Positions 22,708 to 33,539 of a stretch of 64,000 nt of DNA are shown piece after piece. Source of the DNA: Coccinella septempunctata. Taxonomy: Eukaryota; Arthropoda; Insecta; Coleoptera; Coccinellidae. Position numbers and translations under genes: made by a program. The stretch lies in contig NC_058198.1 in assembly GCF_907165205.1 (NCBI RefSeq), positions 10,331,001-10,395,000 of the forward strand, given 5' to 3'. The notes below the pieces were generated by a model that did not search any database, had not been told where the DNA came from, and saw nothing but the letters and a program-made list of their open reading frames with translations. Each line of letters starts with the position of its first letter. Position 1 is the first letter of the stretch.

Positions 22708-22791
22708 AATGAGCTGGAGTCAGATGGTAGCATTCGTCGATTTTTATATACCAATGGCTGTTATGTTATGTTATAAGTTTCGATTATACAG
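22708..22791. repeat. Direct repeat flanking duplicated chimera, right
   Basis: Partner of 22061-22149, sharing gagctggagtcagatggtag and ttatgttatgttataagttt. It continues into tatacagggtgcctca, which resembles the end of another repeat family. Confidence 0.75.
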
Positions 22792-22794
22792 GGT

Positions 22795-23900
22795 GCCTCA
22801 TCCTTCATTCTTATCCACCTTCGAGTCCACTATTCAACTCTAAAGAGGTCCTTGTATATCAGGATGAAACAGAAAGAGTTCCTTGGGTTTATTGCCAATC
22901 AGCTATATAACTATCATCATTGGGGATCTCCCTTGCTCCGTTTCGCAAGAAAATCTGGGCTAAAACAATTTTTCGTTTTTCAGGACGGACACGCCAACTA
23001 TATTCCCGACCGAGCATTAAGAGATTAAGGAATCTTCGCTTAAACGCCAAATCGAACGTCTGATTTAGGAGCCAGCTAAATCCAGTTTGAAAGGGAAACA
23101 TAACGCCGGTCCTTTTCTTCTGCCGATGTTGGTGATTCATGTGCTCGCTCTGCCTCTCGGTCCATTCTGCGAAATGAGATTTATTATACGAAAAAAAAAA
23201 ATACACACACACAATACGATTTCATGCCGTCACGGCGACCGTTTTAATCTTCGATCCTATCCGCATTTTTTTTATTGCATAAATCCGACTGTAGGTACCT
23301 CGTCATTTGTGGAACTCTGTAGTTTCGTTTTTTTTTCGGTTTGGAAGAAACGAGGTTTTTAATCTTTTCGGTAGTGCATCGACGGGAAGACGTGTATATT
23401 ATAGGGTAACGGAAATGGCCATTTTGGTATACCGCTAGCACTATATCCTGCGCTATGACATCCTTTATTCGGAACATTGGTAAAAAAGTTTTTCAGTCAG
23501 CGTTTCTCTGAGAGTAGGCCAACCGAGGACACGTCTTTCCGTGGATAACTACCAAAAGAAACTGGAATAATGAAGGGTCTGTTGACTCAAGATATGGCGA
23601 CTTTATTCGTTCAATTTATAAGAACAATTTTTCCGAATAAGAACATTCATTGGATATTGGGAACTCGTATGTCCATTTCTGAAATGTTGGTTACAACAGC
23701 AGTATAATTGCATGCTGGCATGAAGTCTGGTACGATTGACAGTTATAAAAAAATTCATATATTTGTTGATAAGTGAATTAGAAAAAAAAGGTCTCAACCA
23801 AGGGGTTTGTGAACCTTCGAGGTAAAGGATAGTTTATTGATCGTTGCCTTTGTGTACTGGAGAATATGTTATCCTTGTTCAATTAACTTATAATAATGAT
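22795..23900. other. No gene recognised
   Basis: Mixed composition, less AT-rich near 22.95-23.25 kb. Overlapping frames of up to 107 codons (22889-23212 minus, 23087-23362 plus) show no motif I recognise. Confidence 0.35.
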
Positions 23901-23904
23901 ATTA

Positions 23905-24216
23905 ATAATAATATCTAGGCATAAAACGGGCAAGAAAAATCAATCAGACCCAGATGAAGAAAGAATTAACGGAGGAGTTCACCCGAAGATTGAGAAGGAT
24001 AATGAGAACTGGTCTTAACAGCAAGAATCTGATAAAAGCGATTAACACCTACGCTTGCTCGGCGCTGAGCTATTCATTTGGTATCATCTCTTGGACCACC
24101 ACCGATTTAGCAGCTTTACAGAAAAAAATAAGGACGATGCTGACTAAACACAATAAACATCACCCCAAAAGCTCAATAGAACGAACAGAGCTGCCACGAC
24201 ATCTTGAGGGTAGAGG
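23905..24216 (+). pseudogene. LINE family L-B RT fragment, part 1
   Basis: The plus strand reads MKKELTEEFTRRLRRIMRTG, LNSKNLIKAINTYACSALSY, IISWTTTDLAALQKKIRT and ELPRHLEGRG. This is the same RT C-terminal region as at 10.5-10.99 kb but with more upstream sequence. It is interrupted exactly after GRG by a 180 bp element and resumes at 24397. Confidence 0.85.
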
Positions 24217-24396
24217 CAAGAGCGGATCCAGGATTTTTTTCTGGGGGGGGCACAACGGGCAGACGAGCAAAAAAATCAGCAGTAACTGTGAGAAATGAAC
24301 TTCACTTTTATTTTTAAGAGTTCAAGTATGTATAGAAAGATCCGTCCGTCTGGGGGGGGCACGTGCCCCCGTGCCCCCCCCCTAAATCCGCCCTTG
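24217..24396. mobile_element. hAT-type MITE inserted in L-B LINE
   Basis: A 180 bp insertion with imperfect terminal inverted repeats: caagagcggatccagg at the left and, inverted, caagggcggatttagg at the right (13 of 16 match). It is bounded by the 8 bp direct repeats ggtagagg (24209-24216 and 24397-24404). Runs of G near the left end pair with runs of C near the right end. An 8 bp target duplication with CAxGGGCGGAT-type ends fits hAT-superfamily non-autonomous elements. It has no coding capacity. Confidence 0.88.
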
Positions 24397-24672
24397 GGTA
24401 GAGGAATTGTTGATTTGTCCAACCGTATGTCCCAGGAAATTGAAGGACTTCGAAAATATTTCCTGAGCAAGATTGCTTCGTCAGAACTCCATCGAATAGT
24501 TTGTGTTGCTGATAGTTCTACACCGTTAAAGCTACAACAGGATCACTTGGATACCGTCGAACACTCTGCAGAAAGTAAAATGTAGAAACTGATTGGCAAA
24601 CCTTTGCATGGGAGGCACCAGAACGAGGTCAACCATGATTACGTCGACATATCTGCGTCGAACTACTGGTTG
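24397..24672 (+). pseudogene. LINE family L-B, duplicated segment unit 1
   Basis: Continues the L-B frame after the MITE: GRGIVDLSNRMSQEIEGLRK, SSELHRIVCVADSSTPLKLQ, then a stop before KLIGKPLHGRHQNEVNHDYV and SASNYWL. It is followed immediately by a second, diverged copy of the same stretch. Confidence 0.85.
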
Positions 24673-24975
24673 GGTAGAGGAATTGTTGATTTGTCCAACC
24701 AAATGTCTAAGAAAATTGAAGAATTTCGAGAATATTCCCTGAACAGGTCTGCTTTATCAGAACTTCATCGAGTAGTTTGTGACACTGATAGTTCTTCTCC
24801 GTTAAATCTGCAGCAGGACCACTTGGAAACAGTCGAGCACTCTGCAGAAAGAAAAATAAAGAAACTAATTGGCAAACCTTTGCATGGAAGGCACCAGAAT
24901 GAGGTCAACCATGAAGCTCTACATAAATGAGTCGAACTACTGGTTGACTACCGGAAGGTTGTTTCCTGAGACAGA
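24673..24975 (+). pseudogene. LINE family L-B, duplicated segment unit 2
   Basis: Second tandem copy: GRGIVDLSNQMSKKIEEFRE, LSELHRVVCDTDSSSPLNLQ and KLIGKPLHGRHQNEVNH. It then continues beyond the repeat as NYWLTTGRLFPETE, the next part of the family seen at 10.5 kb, before homology stops near 24975. The duplication is about 275 bp and nearly in register, so the parent LINE carried an internal repeat or suffered unequal recombination. Confidence 0.8.
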
Positions 24976-27105
24976 GTGTAGAAGAGAGCAGAATATCAAT
25001 AATATTGTTGCGCCCAATATATAATACTGAGATGTCGTTTATATACTAACGTTTTAGAATATATAGTACCCCACAAAAGTTAAGAAAGTTCAGAAATCTT
25101 GTGACCGTTTCAAAAATTGCTGATTCTTGTCCACCAAATGTTCAGTTTTGAAGAATCGTATGTTCACTCTCTAGCTTAATCTTTTGTTTTGCTACTTGCT
25201 AACTTTTTCAGTTTCAGGCAAATTCTTGTCGTTAGCGTTTCCAAGAAATCGCAGATCGGTTCAGATTTTATCTGTTAAGAGCTACTTTTTGGGGACGCAT
25301 TTCAATATACGTACAGACTTTCTTTCATCAATGCAGATTGTCATGAAGCAAGTCATTGACAATATCATTCCTTTGTTTCATGCTGTTATTGGGCCAAATT
25401 TCTCATTTTTGGACAATAAAACGCCACCCCCTTGAGCGAGATTTGTTGATGAAGATCTTTAAATTCATGCAATTCCGCATTTGGTCCTTCCAGGAGTTGA
25501 ATTTCTCATCAATCATCTCCAAGTGAGTAAACATTTAGATTTCTTGAATTTAAAAAATTGATGAAAATAAATGGGAACTTCTGAAACAGTCTGCAAATTT
25601 CTGAACTTGTGTATAGTGTGCACTATATCAATAGTACTTGACCGACCGATAACTTTTAGAAATTTGCACTAGGAGAATGGTTTAAACTTCCAAAAGTGGT
25701 GAAACATGATACCATCCTGCTTTAAAATTAAAAAAACATTTTTTTATCATGTTCTGAATCTACATGATTGTGGTTTGTAAATACTCCAATTGTTAAAATG
25801 TATCTGAGTGCCTTTTTGACGTAAGTCACTTTTCCCAACAAATTTCAGTTCTTTATTATTTTCTAACTTGTTTTTGTTATCTGTTGTTTTGTTTCCATCT
25901 TGTCCAATCTTCCTTATTCAATCGTTGATATGATTAATTCCATCAGTATAGGAAAATATATTAATGATATCTTCATCAAGAGAAAATATGTATTCCTTAT
26001 CATTCTGCTTTCACCGTATCACTCGATTAAATAAATAACGGAACCTGCAATTTCTGAATATTCAGCGAAGATCGATGATGGAGGCAATGATTTTCTGCAC
26101 GTGTTCACCAATTAATGAATTTTAATTGATCGACCTAACTTCTTCTGATGTTTTATAAATCTCCCCTACTTCCTGAATTGAAACGTTCACACTTCAGACA
26201 CCTATTCCACCAGAAGTTCGAACGAAGATTGACAACAATTAAGTTTCCCGTAGAATGGGGCCATTTCGGAAGGGCTAATTCATTTGAATACCCATTAAAC
26301 TTGAGAATTCATGACTCATTATTATTCAAGTTCAGAGCGAGGTGAGATATTTTCAGGTTGAGAGAAAAAAGAAGGAGCCTTGCTCCATTTCACACATTAA
26401 TTCCCTCAACCTGATGCAGTTACTTTTTTTGAATCAACCGGCAAAATTGGCGACGAGCCAAGTTGATTATCTGGAAGTTTTCATCCCTTAGAATCGATAC
26501 GCAGGGCCCCTTTTAATTATCGCTAATTACTAGGGATGAAAAGGGTTCATTCTATGTATTAAGCCATTACTGACTAGTCAAGCGTGCAAGAGGATGCTTT
26601 CTATGAAAAATCAAATTATAATCTTCAGCACATTTTAAATCTTGGTAATTCTCATCGTTCTATATTGCCCAACATTTCCAAGAGATGTGAATGGTATAAA
26701 TATGACTTTCAAACGACATAAAACAAATGAGGAATGGCTGAATTACAGCTGAAGTATTTCTCAAGTATAGGTACTGGAAAAGTAAATGCATATCCTCTCC
26801 ACATTTTCAATTTCCTAGTTAACATATTTTCACACTCCGAATGAAACCAATGAAGATTTATTGCGAATTTCTGATGAATAGTTTTCCAAAATTGGGATTT
26901 TGGTTGAAACAAACTAGTGTCCCAAAATGGATAGATAACCATGGAACACCCCATAGTAGAACTGTTTGACGTTCTTAATAAAATAAAAAGAACCAGATTC
27001 CTTCTGTACTAATTCTGCCAAACTAATTGTATTTCTGCAGACGACGGTTACAATGATTGTCAATAGATTCTCGTGGTATGATATTTCTTCATGAAATATA
27101 ATTGC
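24976..27105. other. No gene recognised
   Basis: AT-rich. Frames of 60-90 codons (e.g. 25184-25435 plus, 26709-26954 minus) show no recognisable domain, and I found no partner for this stretch elsewhere in the window. Confidence 0.35.
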
Positions 27106-27109
27106 AGAA

Positions 27110-27350
27110 AGAGCTGTTGTAATTTTTTTGGAGAAAACTCAACATCAATTTTCACAGCAATACAACTGAGAAGCCGCAGACATTAAAACTGCTCACCAGT
27201 GCTTCTACGGAAATTTGACAAAACATTCCTCAGGCTTTCATTGATAACCTCATTGACACAATGCCAGATAGAGTAAGGGCACCACGAAAAGCTAGAGTAT
27301 AGGCGTAACCTGATATTGAACCTTGATTTCAAGGTGTTCGTGACAGAAAA
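27110..27350 (+). pseudogene. Tc1-like transposase C-terminal trace
   Basis: The plus strand reads NIPQAFIDNLIDTMPDRVRA near 27221-27280, the terminal IPQ-x-x-I-x-x-L-I-x-x-M-x-x-R signature of Tc1-family transposases. Faint preceding similarity extends back to about 27110. No catalytic motif remains. Confidence 0.5.
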
Positions 27351-28190
27351 AACCTTTTCTGAGCCAGCATATTTCAAAAGGCTGAATCTTCATATTATTC
27401 ATTTCTTCACTATGCCGTGGCTCATAAGCAGTCTTGCTTACTGTTTTTTTTTTCATAGAGATTAAGTGTATGTACTACATTTACAAAATCGTTTTTTGTC
27501 TCTCTTTATATCATAACATGCACGAAAAAATTATCCATCCACGAGCGAAGTCTCAGTTTTTGTCAAGTCCAAAGAAGTCATCACAAAATACCATCCGAGG
27601 CAGTGTTCTTTTGCAAAATTCCTAACAATTATGTCATGTTTTCAATATCGAGAACTGCATTGAATTAAGCTTGGGATCAAACTAGTAATTCGATGGATTT
27701 CTTGGATGAGTTTTCCTATACTACCATATGTTTTTCTCCTTCGCCCCACTTTGTAATTGAAGATGCTTTTCAAAATCAGATTATAGAAATCGCAGCAATC
27801 GTATTCGACTAACTTTCGCCAATTAAATAGCGAGAACCACATCAAGAACTAAAGTGAAGACATTGCCGACGTAATCGAGGAGTTGAATACGATCCATTAT
27901 CTTTTTATCCCGTCCAACTTATGGGGTTCATCGGAGTATTTGTTTTGTAATTAATACCATAAATAGCTGTCAGATCTTTACCACTTCAACTGAAATTTGA
28001 GGTGTTTGCAATTTGCGGTGTAAGGATTAAAGATACTGGCTGTCTTAATGTTGTTTACTTCACAATGGTAGCGATGAGGTACTGGGATTCAAAAACATGG
28101 GAATTGCATTTGAGACATACTAGCTGTGCGTTCCTGTGAATAAATATAGGTATTATTATCATAAAATAGGACACAAATATTCACCCTGAA
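27351..28190. other. No gene recognised
   Basis: AT-rich. Short frames at 27434-27845 have no motif. Confidence 0.35.
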
Positions 28191-28194
28191 ATCT

Positions 28195-28543
28195 CTCAGC
28201 TCCAAAACACAGTGTGTGAACGAGTGGACCTCTTCTCTCATTCCTCCAATTCTTGCGTTTACTCGATTATTCGTGGAGTTCTTCAGGAATCAGTTCTAGG
28301 ACCTTTACTGTTCTTAGTTTATGCTGCTGATATTCCTCTTCTTGTGATGTTATCATGATTGTTCTTCGTAGATGAAGCTAAAATTTTGCAGTCAATCAGT
28401 GGTGCAGCATATGGTTGCTCGCTTTAAACGTATCCAGGTATGTTGTTCTGCATGTTGGCAAGTCAAATCCACGGAATCAGAATATTATCGACGGTACAAC
28501 ACCCTCAAGTGTTGACTCTCATAGTGACATAGGTGTGGTGGTG
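28195..28543 (+). pseudogene. Jockey/CR1-like LINE RT fragment, part 1
   Basis: The plus strand reads, across frames, GVLQESVLGPLLFLVYAADI (consensus GVPQGSVLGPLLF), then LFFVDEAKILQSIS, where the active-site FADD is mutated to FVDE, then VVLHVGKSNPRNQ. It breaks off in the DIGVVV (LGV) block at 28543, at the edge of a later insertion, and resumes at 28859. Confidence 0.75.
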
Positions 28544-28844
28544 GTCTTTAAAAAGCTTATCATCGTCGATGACCCGTTCTGCAGACTCTGCTTAGAGGAG
28601 GACGAAACGATTGAGCACATCCTCTGTGACTGCCACAGACAGGGTCAGACTTGGGGTATTCGGATCTCCGAAGATGGTCCTAGAGAAACTCAAGAATCAC
28701 TCCCCTTCCGACATCATCTCCTTTTTGAGTAGGATGGGACTGGAGGGAGAGATCTAGCTCTACGAGCTTGCTTGTGTGCTACAATAGACCTCTTGGTCGC
28801 AGTGGCAGGTTTGGTTTATCCGTCCAACAGCAATCAGTAATCAG
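28544..28844 (+). mobile_element. 301 bp LINE-tail insertion with 14 bp target duplication
   Basis: The insertion is bounded by taggtgtggtggtg at 28530-28543 and 28845-28858. Inside, the plus strand reads PFCRLCLEEDETIEHILCDC, the Cys/His finger-like segment after RNase H in Jockey-type LINEs. A 3' UTR with acaatagacctcttggtcgc follows, ending in a short repetitive tail (caatcagtaatcag). A truncated 5' end, tail and variable-length duplication are the normal outcome of LINE target-primed insertion. The host is another LINE relic whose reading frame resumes at 28859. Confidence 0.8.
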
Positions 28845-28858
28845 TAGGTGTGGTGGTG

Positions 28859-29175
28859 ACCAGCGACTCAATCTGGTATGAACATATATCCATTATAGGA
28901 AATGGATCACGCCTTCAACAGTAAGGCAGGTAAATAATAAACAAATTATATATCCATTATTTGAACGAGAGCCAAGTCGTTAATTCATCTCCTGCAAAAA
29001 TCTTTCCCTAGACTATTTTCAACAGCTTTCAATCTCTACAAAACCTACGTCAGGCCGATTCTTGAGTTTGCTGGTTCCATGTGGGATGCTGAGTGGTGAG
29101 TAGATCGTGAGTTGCTGGAGTTCGTTAAAAGATATGCCACGAGTAGGTTCTTTGCCGTGAGACCAAAGTTTCTGG
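28859..29175 (+). pseudogene. Jockey/CR1-like LINE RT fragment, part 2
   Basis: It resumes after the insertion with TSDSIWYEHISI, continuing the LGVVV block, then reads NLYKTYVRPILEFAGSMWDA and DRELLEFVKRYATSRFFAV, the RT thumb region of LINEs. Stops are present. Joined conceptually to part 1, it gives one interrupted, inactive RT. Confidence 0.75.
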
Positions 29176-29199
29176 ACCAAAGGAAGGAAGTTTGTGCTG

Positions 29200-29500
29200 C
29201 TTTGCTGGCAAGCGTATTGGCCTCTTCATTTGATTTCCGAGTACTTGGGAACCAGGGCTAAACAGACTTTGTAATTCTTGACTTCATCATTGAGTTTCCT
29301 CCAGTTCTACCATATCATCTTGGAGTAAGCTGAGTGTTTTGATCGCAGCTCGATTGTCAATGTATCGCAATGGCACATATCTTTCCAAGTTTATTTCCAT
29401 ACAACTTTCGATTTCAAATAAGGACGCTTGGACAGCGGCCTAGTAAAAGTCGCTGTGGTGGTTTTCGAACCATCCCTATACCATTGAAAGGTATTTCTTA
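29200..29500 (-). pseudogene. LINE RNase H domain relic
   Basis: The minus strand reads YRDGSKTTTATF (the first catalytic Asp block of RNase H), then after a shift LFEIESCMEINLERYVPLRY and IDNRAAIKTLSLLQDDM, and finally a VCLALVPKYSEIK-type remnant of the VPGH block. The order fits the RNase H of Jockey/I-type LINEs. Several frameshifts inactivate it, and it faces the RT relic at 28.2-29.2 kb. Confidence 0.6.
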
Positions 29501-30537
29501 TCAGAATTTGGGCGTTTGGTTTCCTTTCCCGATATTTTTTTCTGCTTAGAATCTAATCCATCTATCACAAGATGCAGATGTGTGAGATATGTTTGTAACG
29601 ATCTCCATGCTACGGTGCTGCAAACGGAGGCTAGCCTTTGTTTTCTCTCCAGATTTCTGCTCGTACTGTTCTAACTTGCCTTGGCGTGCCAGACTATTGC
29701 CTATATGTGATTACTGGTTTCACAATCATGACGTACATCTATGGTAGTATTTCTGGGATACATCCTCAAGTTTTACCATCCGATTTCTGCAGGCCATTCA
29801 GGCCTTTATTGCTTTACTGATCAGCGATGAATGCCACGTCACACTCCAGTGTGAACGGTTTCAAAAACCTAATTGAGAAGACATAGTGTGGGGGTATCAG
29901 CAAAAACCATAATTTATTTAAGCGTATAAGGGTTTTTTAGTAAGTTTTCTTTCGAATTTGAATTTATTAATTTTTTTTTAATCAGTCTTGTTCGACACGT
30001 GTTGTATTTCCGAAGGATTCGAAAAGTCAATAATCCTTTGAGATCGATTTCTTCTTTATCTATCTCTTTGTACTAACATTGAGAAAAACTAAAAGATTAA
30101 TTGAACCCAGGCTCTCAACTTGAGGATAGTTTCGCCATTTCGTAACCTCATATTAAGATATCTAAATCTAACGAACCATCTACCTGTTAATCACACGTCA
30201 AAAAGCCAGGATAGACGGAATGCTTGGGCTTATTTGATGAGAGTGCATAAATAATACTTCATTGCTGCTTATGTAGCTACCCTCGCTTCGTGCAGTACGT
30301 GCCAGATGTACGATTTTAATTGACTGAAGAATATTCAAGTAGCTACTGAAGTATATCAATGATTCATAAAACGCAAGGGCAAAATTAGGAAACATGTGGG
30401 CGTTGCGAACGCTCGATAATTCAACAGTACTCCGTTTTATTGCAATATAATATTGCAGGTTTCAGATGACAATTTATACTATCGTTTTGGCGATAACCAG
30501 ATTTGCATACACGGTGTTTTCATATCTTATTTATTTA
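29501..30537. other. No gene recognised
   Basis: 29.5-29.87 kb may be further LINE sequence on the minus strand, but motifs are not convincing. The rest is AT-rich without recognisable content. Confidence 0.3.
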
Positions 30538-30622
30538 TACAATCAATCTGGGAGGATTCTGCTTCTTCTTAAACCCTTTAGGGTTTTTACTCCCAGTCTC
30601 TGAAACAATGAGGAAAAAATGA
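30538..30622 (-). repeat. Repeat E copy
   Basis: The sequence ctgggaggattctgcttctt followed by ctttagggtttttactccc and cagtctctgaaac is the inverted form of the 48.16 kb copy. Two LINE fragments lie immediately to the right. A related piece (aattcttgtactaatttgtc) reappears at 31275-31320, so the repeat may have been split by them. Confidence 0.55.
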
Positions 30623-30807
30623 AATAGAGGAATTGTTGACTTGTCCAACCGCATGTACCAGGAAATTTGAAGGACTTCGAAAATATTTCCTAAACAAGGC
30701 TGCTTCGTCAGAACTCCATCGATAATTTTGTGTTGCTGATAGTTCTACTCCGTTGAAGCTACAACAGGACTACCTGGAAACTGTCGAACAATCTGCAGAA
30801 AGCAGAA
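30623..30807 (+). pseudogene. LINE family L-B short fragment
   Basis: It matches the 24.40-24.56 kb unit at the DNA level (gaggaattgttgacttgtcc, gcttcgtcagaactccatcg, gttgctgatagttctactcc). It is only about 185 bp, truncated at both ends, with a frame disruption. Confidence 0.75.
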
Positions 30808-30824
30808 AACTATCCAGCACATCA

Positions 30825-31260
30825 CCAAGGGATGTCAGAAGTATGATTCTCTTTTGTGCTATTAAAATTCTTCCAACAGACACCGAATTACCCCAGAGTA
30901 GAATATTGTAATTCAAATGAGAATGAAACAAACCATAATACACATCAATTAGTGACTCAATAGGAAGAGATCCTTTCAGCCTGCTCAAAGCTTAATAAAC
31001 CTTATTCAATCTAGCACTCAAGTAGTCAATATGGTCACACCACCTCAGTTGGTCATCTACGATCAAGCCAAAAAATTTGATAGATGACTTCGATATGATA
31101 GTTATGTCACCGTATTTTTATAGTGAGGGTATTTTCTGGCCTTGAGGCAGAAAGTTTCTAACTCAGTCTTATTGATATTAACCATAACGGAATTAGCTTC
31201 GCACCAATTCATGAAGCTTTGAATCAAAGCTAAACATCTCGGAATTAGCTCTCCTCTCGT
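30825..31260 (-). pseudogene. CR1/Jockey-like LINE RT C-terminal relic
   Basis: The minus strand reads WCEANSVMVNINKTELETF, then KFFGLIVDDQLRWCDHIDYL, and then the thumb region RLKGSLPIESLIDVYYGLFH and SHLNYNILLWGNSV, RILIAQKRIILLTSLGD. These are the blocks downstream of the RT active site; the active site is absent. It resembles the 32.7 and 58.4 kb relics more than L-A or L-B. Confidence 0.75.
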
Positions 31261-31320
31261 TGCAGCAGACATTAGTAAATTCTTGTACTAATTTGTCAGG
31301 AGCAAATCTTTTTCACTAAG

Positions 31321-32390
31321 ACACCAGAAGTGCAAAGATTATTATGTTAAATCAGCAACTGACCAGTTTTATGAACATGTCTGGGTATGATGATGCCAAT
31401 AAACAAGAAATAAATGAGAAAACCAACTGAGTTAACAGAGAACTGAAGAACGAGATTGCTTGCATTTCTCTTGATTTGTGTCTACCTTTATCAACATCTG
31501 CAACTTCAGGAATAGAAATCAAAAATTATCTCTAAAAAATGCTTTTGCGTTAGGAGTTTTATACTATCTGTCAGACGAAGTGCTTTCTGAACAATTTTGC
31601 CTAAAAAATAATATTGAACCTTTTCATTATTATAGCTCGGTATTCCTAATAATGAATGTGCCCGAAAATTCATATTTTACCATCCTGTATTTCGAAAACG
31701 AAACGTTTGCGATCTTATGTTTATAGGATTTTTTTGAAAATTTTACCTCCAATTTAGAAACCATGATAGAAACCATGTGAAAAGAGTAGATATAAGGCAG
31801 ATGGAGAGTTTGTTGATATTTAATTGTAAATTATGAGATAAGTATACATATATTAGGAATATTGAAGCTGATACAATTTTTTTCTAGTCTTTACAATTCC
31901 CGGAATCGAAAATATAAATTCCAAAGGGATTATTTGTTTCATTACACGAAACCCAAAGTGAGTGATCCTGCTTCGCATTCCGTTTCACTTTTATGGGGAA
32001 TGAAAAACAATGAATCCGAAACTCGGAAGCTATTCCACGTGAAGAGGATGTGAAATGCCGAATAGAAACGAATAACGTTGCAACATTGTAATAGGACATA
32101 AATTTACATTATATTTTCCAATTTTCAGTATATGTCACGTGCAACTTTTAATGGCTCCCTGAAAACATTTATTTTCCCATTCCGTTGCTGGATTTAGTGA
32201 ACGTATTTGACGAAAGTTTTATTGCCTCACGGGTATAGGTGAGTCCCTTATAGCCAATGGATTCGTTCAGATTCAATCATTTCAAGGATTCCAACTCTAC
32301 TTTATCATTCCATCAGTTTGCTGTTTATTCTCCCACAAAGGATCACTCAAGAGATGCGTTTCTATGAGACAGTTCAAATATTTTTGGAAT
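31321..32390. other. No gene recognised
   Basis: AT-rich. Frames of 60-82 codons (e.g. 31478-31726) lack motifs. Confidence 0.35.
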
Positions 32391-32393
32391 TGG

Positions 32394-32421
32394 ATACTGA
32401 CTATTAGCTAATAGTCAGTAT
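32394..32421. repeat. Perfect 28 bp palindrome
   Basis: The half-site atactgactattag is followed at once by its exact reverse complement, with no spacer. Flanking DNA is not palindromic. It could extrude as a small cruciform or bind a dimeric protein; nothing here shows which, if either. Confidence 0.9.
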
Positions 32422-32689
32422 ATAGTTTAGCTTAACTGCATTTTTTTATTTGACATTCTCATTCTTCATAGGAATGAAGCGAGATTAAGAGAATGGGTGG
32501 ATATTAATATTATCTGTAATTATTGATGAAGAAAACCATCACAGAGTTGAATTTTTTGAAAATGTTCCATTCTCGAAGAACTGAAATTATGTCTAGAAAA
32601 CACCATTCGTTTTATCTCCAATATAGTCAAGGAAGAGGTTGGATGTTTTTAGCAAAATTGACAAAAATTCTAAAAATCTTATCTTATGG

Positions 32690-33520
32690 CAAACTGCAGT
32701 TCTATGAGGTCTTATGGAGCGGCATAATATAAGGGTAACAGAGCGTGAAGTATGGGGTTCCACAGGGATCCAAGCTAAGACCATTATATTTATCAATGAT
32801 TTGAATCTCACCAATGCTCAGCTGACAATATATCTGATTGCCCTCCTGTTTGCAGATGATAGTTCCTTTTTTAAGGCTGCAGACAATATTGGAGAGATAC
32901 GCTTATTGAACTACAAACAACTGGTTCAACTGTAATGCTCTAGCCATTAATGATTCCAACGACTGAGTGTGAGAAGTAACAAAAATGAAACAATCAAATC
33001 ACTGGGAATAATTTTTGATGGAGCACTCTCTTGGGAACCACACATCATCGAAATGAAAAAGAAACAGTGGCAATATACACCACCTCAGTAGTGAGCAAAG
33101 TTTCCTCCAGAAATGCAACTGTGATGGCCTACATTGCAATCTTCCATTATATTGCCACATATGGAATACTCCTCAGAAGAAGGCAATAAGAACGATATTG
33201 GGCCATAAAGAATGAGGAATGCGTTTCAGCGACTCCCTATACTCACCATAACGGCACTCTATGCACTGGAATTTCATATGTACACACGCACCTGGACACT
33301 TTTTCAGCTTATAACTCTATCCAAAGTTTGAATACAAGGAGCAAGAATGACCTTACCATACCATACCAGGAACTACGCTCAACAAGGAATAGACTACTGA
33401 GGTCCTAAAATTTATAATACGCTATCTGACGATGCCAAATAGTTTCAGGGAAGAAAATTCAACAATTGTGTTCGAATAATACTGCTGGAAAATACCATTT
33501 ACGATTTTCAAGAATTTATT
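32690..33520 (+). pseudogene. CR1/Jockey-like LINE RT to C-terminus relic
   Basis: Plus strand: KYGVPQGSKLRPL (QGSxLGPL block) near 32750, IFINDLNLTNA, then LLFADDSSFFKAADNIGE with an intact FADD near 32850. ETIKSLGIIFDGALSWEPHI follows near 32985 and ALYALEFHMYT near 33258. The tail reads NTRSKNDLTIPYQELRSTRN and FNNCVRIILLENTIYDFQEF, the typical C-terminal end of such RTs, closing near 33520. Frameshifts and stops are frequent. There is no RNase H. It is similar in type to the 30.8 and 58.4 kb relics. Confidence 0.8.
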
Positions 33521-33539
33521 TGTAATTAACCCAAGGTGT

